Source: Paraferrimonas sedimenticola (lineage in GTDB: Bacteria > Pseudomonadota > Gammaproteobacteria > Enterobacterales > Shewanellaceae). From it: a stretch of DNA of 64,000 nt. Numbering within the stretch: the first letter of the stretch is position 1; the number at the start of each line of letters is the position of its first letter. Where the stretch lies: positions 310,001 through 374,000 of the forward strand of contig NZ_NRIR01000003.1 in NCBI RefSeq assembly GCF_002282855.1, written 5' to 3'. Shown one piece after another: positions 7,914 to 15,825 of this stretch. The translations under genes and the position numbers were made by a program. The notes under the pieces were generated by a model. It made no database searches. It saw nothing but the letters and a program-made list of their open reading frames with translations, and was not told the origin of the DNA.

Positions 7914-8909
7914 TTGGGCCGAAATAAACCCGAAATTCCCGAACACGGTGAGTTGTACTACAACCGCTACGACAGCCTTGAGCGCTTTCTCGGTGACGAG
8001 CAGATGTTCGTGGATGAATCCATGGCAGTGCAAGTCGCGCCGGGCGACATCGATCTTGAAAGCTGGTGGGTGCGTTTTCGCGATTTGCACCTGTGTTGCC
8101 AACGCACCAAAGGCAAATTGTCGATGCAGCTCGAAGGTGAGACAGGTTGGAGTCATTGTTGTGTCGCATCCACCCCAGATGGCGCTGAGTTTAGTTGGGA
8201 AGGACAATCATTGACCCGGCATGGATTGCTGCTGGTGCCCAACGGACGAGGGCACTTGATCGCGCCAGCGGGTGGCGAGCTTATGACCTTAATGGTAGAA
8301 AATCGTTTGCTGACTAGTCTAGGTATTGCGCTTAAGCCCGCTGGCCGAAAGAGCGATCACTATGAGCCTATGTATTTCGAGCTTTCAGAGCAAAATTACC
8401 AAGACTTGATGGACGGCCTCGACAGACTTTGGCAAGTCTTACAAGGTCCAGCGCCATTTTTTCAGGCCCTCAATCGAGAACAAGCAGCGCTGATTCGCTT
8501 AAATGTGTTCGACCTTTTGAGTAAAACCTTACTAAAACCTCAAGACACCAAGGAGCTTCCAAAAATATCGAGGCGATACGCGCTTGTACAAAGAGCCTTG
8601 TCCCATATCGACGCGACAGAGCCTGGTCAAGAAAAGCACCTGAGTATAGAAAGTCTGGCCATTAGCGCGGGAGGGTCAACCCGTTCGCTGCAGCGTTCGT
8701 TTAAAGACGTATTGGGAATCACACCCTATCGCTATATTCTGCACGCCAGGATCAACGGCGCCCACCAAGTACTACTAGACCCCAATGAATCACGAACCAT
8801 AGCTGAGATAGCCGCAGCTTATGGGTTTTGCAGTGGTAGTGAGTTTGCTTTGCACTACCAAAACTTTTTTGGTCGCTTGCCTGCTGAAGCTAGAGTTAGC
8901 GCGCGATAA
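7914..8909 (+). CDS. AraC-family regulator, guanidino-island module A
   Basis: Up to 331 residues. C-terminal AraC DNA-binding domain: LSIESLAISAGGSTRSLQRSFKDVLGITPYRYILHARINGAHQVL, then IAEIAAAYGFCSGSEFALHYQNFFGRLP. The N-terminal sensor domain is like those of the AraC genes at 10105 and 14661. The start is uncertain: a stop codon directly precedes TTG at 7914, and a TTG at 7953 or ATG at 8004 are alternatives; none has a strong Shine-Dalgarno. Divergent from DUF1989 gene 1, which it probably controls. Convergent with DUF1989 gene 2 across a shared terminator. Confidence 0.85.
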   Translation: MGRNKPEIPEHGELYYNRYDSLERFLGDEQMFVDESMAVQVAPGDIDLESWWVRFRDLHLCCQRTKGKLSMQLEGETGWSHCCVASTPDGAEFSWEGQSLTRHGLLLVPNGRGHLIAPAGGELMTLMVENRLLTSLGIALKPAGRKSDHYEPMYFELSEQNYQDLMDGLDRLWQVLQGPAPFFQALNREQAALIRLNVFDLLSKTLLKPQDTKELPKISRRYALVQRALSHIDATEPGQEKHLSIESLAISAGGSTRSLQRSFKDVLGITPYRYILHARINGAHQVLLDPNESRTIAEIAAAYGFCSGSEFALHYQNFFGRLPAEARVSAR

Positions 8910-8912
8910 ACG

Positions 8913-8940
8913 AAAAAAGCCAGCGCAAAGGCTGGCTTTC
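8913..8940. terminator. Bidirectional terminator between AraC A and DUF1989 gene 2
   Basis: Stem AAAGCCAGC / GCTGGCTTT with a 6-base loop and A/T tracts on both sides, in the 59-bp gap between two converging genes. Confidence 0.8.
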
Positions 8941-8968
8941 ATCGATCTTACAGGCGATTCAGTATTTA

Positions 8969-9919
8969 TTACTTAGAAACGTAGTTGTAAGACTCTTCGG
9001 TACGAGGCGAAGCTTCGCGAATACCGTTTTCCATCTGGAAGTAGAAGTCAGACTTCCACTCTTTCCATACTGGGCGAGGTAGCGGCTCAATGCCGGTTTC
9101 CCATACGGTGATTTCAACAGGCTTCACTTCCACTTCACCCAAGTCACCTTGCATGTCGGCCCATGGGCAAGCACTGATTACGAAGTAGCAATCTTGCTCG
9201 GCGTAGAACTCAACACCAGTGCCTTTTGGAATGTTTGGACCAGGACGTAGATCCATCATTACGTCTTGAGCTTCATCATCCCAACCAGTACGGAATACTT
9301 GGAAAGTCATGAAGTTACACTGGTTTGCCAAGAACTCAATGGTACGGCGCTTCTCTTGCTCTGGCATGGCAGCGATGGCTGGTACGCGAGCAAAGCCTTG
9401 CATAAAGTTAGTGTGGCAAGAGTCGTGGCCTGGGTGCAGCTGTGGTGCAGCGGCTTGGTTCCACTCTGGGTTACAGTGGAACATCCAGAAATGCTTACTC
9501 CAACCTTTCTCGGCGAACTCTTCTGGCACTTCGTCGGCTACCATGGTGGCCATTGGGTGCAGTGAGCCAGTGTTTGACCAGCAACGGGTGTACTTCTTCA
9601 AGTAAGGGCCCTCAAGTGGCGCTGAGTGACCGTAGCTCAAGTACTCTTCTAGGTTAGGAGAGATGATCATCCAGTCCAGAATCTGAGCAACGTTGTCGTC
9701 GTTGCACTGTTCAGCGCGAATTACTTGACCTTTTTTAACAAGGAAAGCGTCGCCAGAGTGAGGCTTAAGCGTCTCTTTGTAAACCATGGTGCGGTTTGGC
9801 TTGTTGTCGATGATCTTGTCGTAGTGCTCTTGGTTAAACTTAAACTGTGGGGCTTCCACAATTGCCAAGTGAGCGTCTTCGCCTGGTAGCTGGTCTACTG
9901 GAGTACAGTTCTGACACAT
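8969..9919 (-). CDS. DUF1989 protein 2, guanidino-island
   Basis: 316 residues, the shortest and most divergent of the three. It starts MCQNC (CxxC), then KGQVIRAE, a HFWMFHCNPEW segment, HDSCHTNFMQGFARVPAIAA, NFMTFQVF, PKGTGVEFYAEQDCYFVISACPW and a closing TVWETGIEPLPRPVWKEWKSDFY shared with the other copies. Ribosome site GAGGA precedes the ATG. The AraC gene at 10105 lies upstream on the same strand, and a putative operator lies 112-135 bases before the start. A relation to carboxyguanidine deiminase subunits is by family only; substrate unknown. Confidence 0.72.
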   Translation of the reverse strand: MCQNCTPVDQLPGEDAHLAIVEAPQFKFNQEHYDKIIDNKPNRTMVYKETLKPHSGDAFLVKKGQVIRAEQCNDDNVAQILDWMIISPNLEEYLSYGHSAPLEGPYLKKYTRCWSNTGSLHPMATMVADEVPEEFAEKGWSKHFWMFHCNPEWNQAAAPQLHPGHDSCHTNFMQGFARVPAIAAMPEQEKRRTIEFLANQCNFMTFQVFRTGWDDEAQDVMMDLRPGPNIPKGTGVEFYAEQDCYFVISACPWADMQGDLGEVEVKPVEITVWETGIEPLPRPVWKEWKSDFYFQMENGIREASPRTEESYNYVSK

Positions 9920-10030
9920 AATGTTTTCCTCATTCTGGAACGTAAAGTTAAGGTTTAATCCATGAGCCCCGAAGGGCTGAAAGTTCGTCCTGATTAAGAT
10001 GGTGCTAATGTATCAAGGCGAGGAATTGTT

Positions 10031-10054
10031 GGAGACAGGAAAAACGACACTTTT
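10031..10054 (-). promoter_or_regulatory. Putative AraC operator, site 2 (upstream of DUF1989 gene 2)
   Basis: On the minus strand it reads AAAAGTGTC, then TTTTTCCTGTCTCC after one base. The left half is identical to site 1, and the TCCTGT right half recurs in site 3. It lies 112-135 bases before the start codon. A second CTTTTTAAT lies just beyond. Confidence 0.45.
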
Positions 10055-10104
10055 TAAATTTGCGTTGATTAAAAAGTAGTCAGTGGTTTTTTGTGAAAGT
10101 GACT

Positions 10105-11061
10105 TTATTTGCTGGTTTGGTTTAATCGCTGCTGATGTGGAGTTACACCGTAGAACTTCTGATAGTGCTGAATGAACTCGCTGCTACTCGAAAATCCGTA
10201 TTCAAAAGCGATATCCGCGACCGTCATTTGAGGGTGTTGGCTGAGCGCCAGATGCGCGGCATTAAGCCGAGTGATTAAAAAGAACTGGTAGGGTGCTTGA
10301 TAGAAAACCTCTTTAAAGGCTCGATTGAGGGTCCTAGGCGAGGTGTAAACACCATCGACTAAATCGTCGCTGGAGATCCTTCCTTCTAAACCTTGGTGCT
10401 GGTCAAAAAAGCCCAGCGCGTTTCTCACTAGACGATAGCGGCTCTTGAGCTTTATTTGCTTTGGCTTGTGATTAAGGCAGGTGCGTAGAATGCGAATCAC
10501 CAGTTCAAAGGCGCAATGTCTCAATGAGTGAATGCTCTGCTCTGGTGGCAGCGCTTGATAGCGCACAAACAAGTGCATCAATTCTTGATGAAATCCACTG
10601 GCCTGTTCGCTTAGCAAAGGCATACACAACAGGTGTTCTAACTCGACCAAGTCAATACTGTCGTGCAATTTGGCCTGAAGCTCTGCTAAATAGGGCTTGT
10701 GGATCAGTATCTCGAAATCTTCGAAACCCGCGGACGATGTGAATTGGTGCATGCCATGAGGTAGGGCAAGTAAACAGTTGGACTCTATGGCTTGGCCACA
10801 GAAATTCCAGTCTTGTTGGCTCGACTTAGCGCTGAACAGAAACTGAGTGTATTGAGGGTGAAACTGAGACTCAGCGGTGAAACCTTGAGTAATATGCTGG
10901 CGCCGAATCGAAATCTCACCGAAATTCAGCTCCCATTGGCGCAGGCTTAGCAAGCCTCCGGTCAATTGCAGGCCTTGATTGTGCAGCTTGTACCCCTCGT
11001 CCAGATGAGAGTAGGCACTGATATTGTCTAGCTCGCGGCGATGATAGGGGGCTTTTTTCAT
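10105..11061 (-). CDS. AraC-family regulator, guanidino-island module B
   Basis: 318 residues. C-terminal AraC double helix-turn-helix: ISSDDLVDGVYTSPRTLNRAFKEVFYQAPYQFFLITRLNAAHLAL, then VADIAFEYGFSSSSEFIQHYQKFYGVTPHQQRL. N-terminal ~200-residue sensor domain without a recognisable ligand signature. It lies between the amidinotransferase gene at 11139 and DUF1989 gene 2, all on the minus strand, but terminators or promoter-like gaps separate the three. It is likely the local activator of module B. Confidence 0.87.
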   Translation of the reverse strand: MKKAPYHRRELDNISAYSHLDEGYKLHNQGLQLTGGLLSLRQWELNFGEISIRRQHITQGFTAESQFHPQYTQFLFSAKSSQQDWNFCGQAIESNCLLALPHGMHQFTSSAGFEDFEILIHKPYLAELQAKLHDSIDLVELEHLLCMPLLSEQASGFHQELMHLFVRYQALPPEQSIHSLRHCAFELVIRILRTCLNHKPKQIKLKSRYRLVRNALGFFDQHQGLEGRISSDDLVDGVYTSPRTLNRAFKEVFYQAPYQFFLITRLNAAHLALSQHPQMTVADIAFEYGFSSSSEFIQHYQKFYGVTPHQQRLNQTSK

Positions 11062-11094
11062 TAACGCTGATCAGAGATTATTTACTGCTGAGTA

Positions 11095-11125
11095 TAGAAA
11101 AAGCTGCCCGAAAGGGCAGCTTTGT
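11095..11125 (-). terminator. Terminator of amidinotransferase gene 1
   Basis: On the minus strand AAAGCTGCCC / GGGCAGCTTT with a 4-base loop, followed by more T. It lies 14 bases past the amidinotransferase stop and just before the AraC start. Confidence 0.8.
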
Positions 11126-11138
11126 CAAATTCGACTGA

Positions 11139-12314
11139 TTAGTCGTTCTCACGCCAGATGTTGGCATCCGAGCAGTCAATACCGCTGTGGAAGGTCTGCC
11201 AGCAGTTCTGGTAGTCGATTGGAATCGGCTCGTAACCTTTCTTCTCCAGCATCTGCATGGTCTTGGTACAAGAGCTATCCATGAAGATACGGCCATCACC
11301 CAGAGTGGTTGAGTTGGCTACACCGCGAGCTATGTCTTCTAGTGGTAGCGGCAAGATTTCCCAATCTTTAATACAGTCAGGTAGCGTGTCGCCCCATTTG
11401 CCCATCTTGTGGTCGCCAGGTAGGCCACAGATACCGTCTTCTAGGTTCATCATGAAGCAATCCTGGTGATAGGTCAGGTTGCTGTCGAACCACATGGTCT
11501 CAGCTTTAAAGCCAAGCTCAGATAGCAGACGCATGAACAAGTCACGTCCACGAGGCCAGCCTGCAGGCGCACCTTCACCGTTGGCACACACTTGCTGAAT
11601 GGCGGCTTCTGACGCTGCGCCGTAATTGAACAGAATGGTCTTGTTCGGCATTTGGCGGAAGTCACACAAGTCCAGACCAGCAAAGCCCATGGCTGAAGTT
11701 GGGTTTGGTTCACGGTTGATGAACGGTGCCATGAAGGCATTTGGATCTTCTTCGATCAAAGCAACAGTCGCTGCGCGAGCCGCTGGCTCAGCTGGCTTAG
11801 TAGGACCGGCACACTGAGTAATCAGCAGTGCGTTGCGAGCCATCTGCCATACCGCACCGTTGTAGATAGACAGGTACTTAGTACCGCCTTCGGCAGCGTT
11901 GAAGTCAACGATCTCATCTGGGTACCAACCCACCTTGTTACGAATAACGGTAAGGCCAGCTTGCTCGTACTTGCGGTCACGATCTTCGATGTTAGAGCAG
12001 ATGCCTTCGTACAACTCAGGGTCTAAGTCGCGGATGGCCTGGTTGCCGTTCTTACCCCAAAGCTCGATAAGCTCAGGGCTGTTGTCCTTGAGCAGGGCTT
12101 CCATTTCTACCGTCATTTTCGGGTAGTAAACAGAAAACGGGTCGCCTACTAGACAAGCGCGTAGCTTGGCTGAGCAGTGCTCTTCGTAAACCTTGATGTT
12201 TTTACCGCGGATTTGGTCTTCCCAACTCTTGTAGTACAGATCCCACATTTCCTTTGGATCTTCAGGCTTAGCTACTGGGTTGTAGGCTAACTCTTTCGAT
12301 GATACGAAACTCAT
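11139..12314 (-). CDS. Amidinotransferase (GATM/inosamine amidinotransferase superfamily), copy 1
   Basis: 391 residues, typical for glycine/inosamine amidinotransferases. Segments correspond to the GATM catalytic triad: the Asp region GLDLCDFRQMPN, the His region DSNLTYHQDCFMMNLEDG (compare DPNPMHIDATF in human GATM) and the terminal nucleophile Cys381 in SGIDCSD. It should move an amidino group from arginine (or another guanidino donor) to an amine. ATG at 12314 is chosen because GGAGG lies 5 bases upstream. Upstream: a putative operator at 105-125 bases, then a LysR gene on the same strand. The acceptor is unknown; a hydrolase of the same fold is possible. Confidence 0.82.
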   Translation of the reverse strand: MSFVSSKELAYNPVAKPEDPKEMWDLYYKSWEDQIRGKNIKVYEEHCSAKLRACLVGDPFSVYYPKMTVEMEALLKDNSPELIELWGKNGNQAIRDLDPELYEGICSNIEDRDRKYEQAGLTVIRNKVGWYPDEIVDFNAAEGGTKYLSIYNGAVWQMARNALLITQCAGPTKPAEPAARAATVALIEEDPNAFMAPFINREPNPTSAMGFAGLDLCDFRQMPNKTILFNYGAASEAAIQQVCANGEGAPAGWPRGRDLFMRLLSELGFKAETMWFDSNLTYHQDCFMMNLEDGICGLPGDHKMGKWGDTLPDCIKDWEILPLPLEDIARGVANSTTLGDGRIFMDSSCTKTMQMLEKKGYEPIPIDYQNCWQTFHSGIDCSDANIWREND

Positions 12315-12418
12315 AAGTACCTCCAATTTAGGGTTAAATTAACTCGGGCAACAAAAGGGGAAGATTGCTGCCCTGAATTAGATGGCGCTAATTTACCGGT
12401 AGGAGGTTTGTAAGCGGT

Positions 12419-12439
12419 ACAGGATTCTTGCCAACTTTT
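12419..12439 (-). promoter_or_regulatory. Putative AraC operator, site 3 (upstream of amidinotransferase gene 1)
   Basis: On the minus strand it reads AAAAGTTGGCAAGAATCCTG, sharing AAAAGT with sites 1 and 2, CAAGA with site 1 and TCCTGT with site 2 (one-base shift). It lies 105-125 bases before the start codon. This is the weakest of the four sites. Confidence 0.35.
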
Positions 12440-12466
12440 AAATGGATTTAGCTAATTGACTGATTT

Positions 12467-13345
12467 TTATGAGTCTTGTTGAGCCAAAAGTTCGGCAAGC
12501 GTGGTGCAAACGGGTCCTAGCGTTACGTTGTTGAGACGCACCAGATCCACGTCCAAGCTTAAATTACCCTTGTTGGCGGGGGTGTCAAAGCGCGAGAGTG
12601 TGCCTAATTGAAATCGCTCTTCTGCCATTTCTTGAGGCAAACAAGCCCAACCCAAGTCTTGCTCGACCAGTCGCATCATGTCCTCTTGATTGGTGGCATC
12701 CCATATATCGGCAGAGTAAATCCATAGCTGCATTCGCGGGTTATCTAGCATGCCGGTACAGACAATTTGCCGAGTGGTATAGAGAACCTGGCCGTCGACG
12801 GGTTGTTGGTCTAGCAATTCTGAGTCCGGTGAGCACACCAATACCAGCGGAATACTGGTTAAGCCTTCAGCGCTCAAGCGGCTTTCGTCACTGTCCATGT
12901 GAGTCATCACCGCCATGTCGACTTTCTGATCCAGTACCAGTTGTTGTAGTCGGTGAGGGGACTCTCGAATCAAACTCACCCGCACATTGGGAAACATGCG
13001 CGCCAATCGGCTAATCGCCGTGTCGTAGACCTTACCCGTCACCAAAGGACCGACGCCTAAGCGTATATGGCTTTCGGTTTCGTTGATCATCTCCTGGGCT
13101 AGCTGGCCGATATTGTCTACGTGTTGGAACAGTAATCGAGCTTTTACTAAAAGCCGTTCTCCTGAGTCGGTGAGCTTTGGTATGCGTCGACTACGGTCGA
13201 ACAATTGCACACCTAGATCGGTCTCGAGCTCGGCAATTGCCTTGCTAACCGTACTGACAGCACACTTTTTGGACTTTGCCGCTGACGAAAAGCTGCCCAA
13301 TTCGGCGGCTAATTTGAATAAGCGTAGGTTTTCGAGAGTGAACAA
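12467..13345 (-). CDS. LysR-family transcriptional regulator in the guanidino island
   Basis: 292 residues. N-terminal winged helix-turn-helix: TLENLRLFKLAAELGSFSSAAKSKKCAVSTVSKAIAELETDLGVQLFDRS, then a LysR substrate-binding domain from about residue 90 (HIRLGVGPLVTGKVYD). It is divergent from DUF1989 gene 3 and lies upstream of amidinotransferase gene 1 on the same strand, so it can serve modules B and C. The 234-bp divergent gap holds a TTTCCA-TTT-TGGAAA palindrome (13448-13462), a possible operator. Confidence 0.9.
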   Translation of the reverse strand: MFTLENLRLFKLAAELGSFSSAAKSKKCAVSTVSKAIAELETDLGVQLFDRSRRIPKLTDSGERLLVKARLLFQHVDNIGQLAQEMINETESHIRLGVGPLVTGKVYDTAISRLARMFPNVRVSLIRESPHRLQQLVLDQKVDMAVMTHMDSDESRLSAEGLTSIPLVLVCSPDSELLDQQPVDGQVLYTTRQIVCTGMLDNPRMQLWIYSADIWDATNQEDMMRLVEQDLGWACLPQEMAEERFQLGTLSRFDTPANKGNLSLDVDLVRLNNVTLGPVCTTLAELLAQQDS

Positions 13346-13447
13346 AAATTACTCCTATAATCATGGTTTTATGTTGGTAACTCGACCATTTTAGATTAGC
13401 CGGCTCTAACGTTAATCTGAACGAGACTGGATTTATAGTTCCCACCT

Positions 13448-13462
13448 TTTCCATTTTGGAAA
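13448..13462. promoter_or_regulatory. Palindrome in the LysR / DUF1989 gene 3 divergent promoter region
   Basis: TTTCCA-TTT-TGGAAA, a perfect 6-bp inverted repeat, 118-132 bases before the DUF1989 gene 3 start. This is the same distance window as the AraC-type sites of the other modules, but the sequence differs. Confidence 0.4.
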
Positions 13463-13579
13463 CATTAGTTATTTAGAATATAGCTGGCACTCACGTATTC
13501 TCCATCCCGAATTCGCAATACAGCCCCTTTGAAAGCGGCTAATTGCAGAATAATTTTTGTCTAACTGGAGATTGTGAAA

Positions 13580-14605
13580 ATGTGTAAATCATGCGCAAGC
13601 AAGCCACTACCATCTGATGCCCCTAACTTCTCTGAAGCACTGGATTACGACTTGTCTAAGACTTGGCGCCAAACCGACGCTTACAAGAAGAACGTAGAGG
13701 TGGTTGATAAGGTTTGCGCTTCTTCAAAGGATTGGAAATTTGTTTACGAGCAAACCCTAGAGCCGCACACAGGTGATGCCTACTTGGTGAAGAAAGGCCA
13801 AGTGATCCGTATGGAACACTTACACGACCGCGCTCAGGTGGTTGACTGGCATTTCATTACCCCTGATTTGAAAGAACGTAGCAGCATGGGTAACTCGGTA
13901 TGCTGGGACGGTTTTTACTTGAAAAAGTACTACCAGGTGATGTCTAACGCGGGTGAAATGAAGCCGCTAGTGACTATGGTTCGCGACGACACCACTGATG
14001 AGTTTGGCCCTGAAGGCTATGGTAACCACATCTGGATTTACCACTGCTCTCCAGAGTGGCAGAACATGTTCTACCCAGATGCAGGTCCTGAGATAAACAG
14101 CTGTCACATGAACTTTGTACAGGGATTCCACCGTGTACCGGCAATTGCCGCGATTGAAGACGAGCAAGAGCGCAAAGATTTTGTGAACGTTTTGGCAAGT
14201 GATCACAACTTCCAGACTTTCCAAATCATGGACATCTACTACAAGCCAGAAGAGAAACAGTCGAAGATCATGCTGGGTGTTTGTGGTGACGTTAAGAAGG
14301 GCGATGCGCTAGAGTTTTACGCCAATGAAGACGTTTACGTTGTAGTATCAAGCTGTCCTTACGGCGACTTTACCTCTCCAGTATTCGGCGACAAGGCTAA
14401 ACTGCCTGACCCACTTAAGTTCACCGTTTGGGATACTGGTATTCAGCCACCAGAAGCGCCTGAGTGGAAAGACTGGAGCGGTGCCTTCTACGACATGGTT
14501 GAGTCTGGTCACAAAGACATCAGCCCGCGTACTGAAGAGTCATTGCGCACAGTTCCTACCTCAGGTCCAAATGGCACTGAGCTGTGGTTGAACACTGAGA
14601 AGTAA
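13580..14605 (+). CDS. DUF1989 protein 3, guanidino-island
   Basis: 341 residues, closest to protein 1. ATG at 13580 is preferred over the in-frame GTG at 13574: GGAG lies 9 bases upstream, and this start gives MCKSC, matching the N-terminal MCxxC of the other two. It contains KKGQVIRMEHL, NHIWIYHCSPEW, NSCHMNFVQGFHRVPAIAAI, HNFQTFQIM, KKGDALEFYANEDVYVVVSSCPYG and the shared tail FTVWDTGIQPPEAPEWKDWSGAFY plus ISPRTEES. It is transcribed away from LysR and ends at a bidirectional terminator facing AraC C. Probable metal or cofactor ligands are the His/Cys of HCSPEW, SCH and SSCP (inference). Confidence 0.75.
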   Translation: MCKSCASKPLPSDAPNFSEALDYDLSKTWRQTDAYKKNVEVVDKVCASSKDWKFVYEQTLEPHTGDAYLVKKGQVIRMEHLHDRAQVVDWHFITPDLKERSSMGNSVCWDGFYLKKYYQVMSNAGEMKPLVTMVRDDTTDEFGPEGYGNHIWIYHCSPEWQNMFYPDAGPEINSCHMNFVQGFHRVPAIAAIEDEQERKDFVNVLASDHNFQTFQIMDIYYKPEEKQSKIMLGVCGDVKKGDALEFYANEDVYVVVSSCPYGDFTSPVFGDKAKLPDPLKFTVWDTGIQPPEAPEWKDWSGAFYDMVESGHKDISPRTEESLRTVPTSGPNGTELWLNTEK

Positions 14606-14620
14606 TTCGACTTCGAATGA

Positions 14621-14655
14621 AAAAAACGGACTGCCGATTGGCGGTCCGTTTTTGT
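14621..14655. terminator. Bidirectional terminator between DUF1989 gene 3 and AraC C
   Basis: A long stem AAAACGGAC-TGCC / GGCG-GTCCGTTTT with A and T tracts on both flanks, between two converging genes. Confidence 0.85.
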
Positions 14656-14660
14656 TTGCT

Positions 14661-15557
14661 TTAGGTACGAAGGGTTTGTAGTGGGGTCTTTCCGTAGAAG
14701 CGGCTGTAGTGATCGATAAAGTTACTACTGCTGGCAAAGCCACAGTCAGCGCCCACCTGAGTCACGCTTAGGCTTTCTCGAGTGTGCTGCTGCAGCAAAT
14801 CATGGGCGGCATTGAGACGCACATACAGCAAGAAATAGTAGGGTGACACTCCTAGCGTTTGGTTAAAAGCGCGCTGTAATGTTCTTGAGGTAGCACCAAC
14901 CTGAGCGCTCAAATGCTCAACCGTCATATCCGGATATTCAAGCTGATAGTCGCGCACATAGTCTAAGGCGCGCTCGACCAATTGCTGACGGGTGGTGGCC
15001 TTAAGCACCTTTGAGGGGCGAGCCTGTTGAACGCAGTTTCGCAAGTTTTCTAGCACCTGATCCATCCAGCCAGTACCACGCTTCGCTTGTTCAGCAGGGG
15101 ACTCCAGTAAGGCTCTTAAGTTTCTTTCAAAACCCGCGATATCTGGATGGCTTAAAGTATGTGGCGTGGACGGGTCGATACCCAAGCTTAAGGCTAACTC
15201 GTTGCTGATAGTCAGGTCTAGGTCGTCCCAACCTTCAGGGCTTGCGTAAAAGCCTGGAAGATCTGGCATCACTAACAGTGTGTCGCTGGCGGTGGCGATA
15301 CCACACCAATTGGCGGCGTTGTCTTTTGGATTACCGCTAGGCATCAGCAGACGCACTTTACCTGTGGCGCTTGCAGGTTCTAGGTACAAAGAACGATCGC
15401 TAATTTGGCGGGATAGCTGCACTTGTTCGTCGGACAGTTGCCACAGCTGAATGTTGAGTTCGCCAGGAGTGAGTTGTACCGCCGAATGAGGTGAGCAAAC
15501 CACCTGCTGCGATTGATAGTAGGGGCTTAAGCCTTTTACCAATTGTTGACTGTACAT
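14661..15557 (-). CDS. AraC-family regulator, guanidino-island module C
   Basis: 298 residues. AraC DNA-binding domain: MTVEHLSAQVGATSRTLQRAFNQTLGVSPYYFLLYVRLNAAHDLL, then VTQVGADCGFASSSNFIDHYSRFYGKTPLQTL. The N-terminal sensor domain resembles the AraC at 2291 (QLTPGELNIQLWQLSDEQVQLSRQ). Divergent from amidinotransferase gene 2; the 268-bp gap holds operator-like site 4. Likely the activator of that gene and perhaps of DUF1989 gene 3. Confidence 0.88.
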   Translation of the reverse strand: MYSQQLVKGLSPYYQSQQVVCSPHSAVQLTPGELNIQLWQLSDEQVQLSRQISDRSLYLEPASATGKVRLLMPSGNPKDNAANWCGIATASDTLLVMPDLPGFYASPEGWDDLDLTISNELALSLGIDPSTPHTLSHPDIAGFERNLRALLESPAEQAKRGTGWMDQVLENLRNCVQQARPSKVLKATTRQQLVERALDYVRDYQLEYPDMTVEHLSAQVGATSRTLQRAFNQTLGVSPYYFLLYVRLNAAHDLLQQHTRESLSVTQVGADCGFASSSNFIDHYSRFYGKTPLQTLRT

Positions 15558-15692
15558 ACCTAATCCTCAGCAAGACTGCGAGTTTGCTATTTTCCTAGAT
15601 TGCTTGTCTAAACGATAGGACAAATCCCGGTTTTCACTGTGTATTTTGAGTTGTGCAAGGTGTTGTTTAGCCAGCGAAACAGGGCCGACAGC

Positions 15693-15719
15693 AAACTTGT
15701 CCGAATTGGTGTATTTCGG
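15693..15719 (+). promoter_or_regulatory. Putative AraC operator, site 4 (upstream of amidinotransferase gene 2)
   Basis: It reads AAACTTGTCCGAATTGG followed by TGTATTTCGG. It matches site 1 at 19 of 27 positions and lies 107-133 bases before the start codon. Confidence 0.5.
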
Positions 15720-15825
15720 TTTTGGCTAAAACGGCAAACTAGCGCCGTGAATTACGAAGGAGCGTTAAACCACAACACTTTATGAGTGTTTAACCGAATT
15801 TATTTACCTTCTTAGGAGACGTTCG

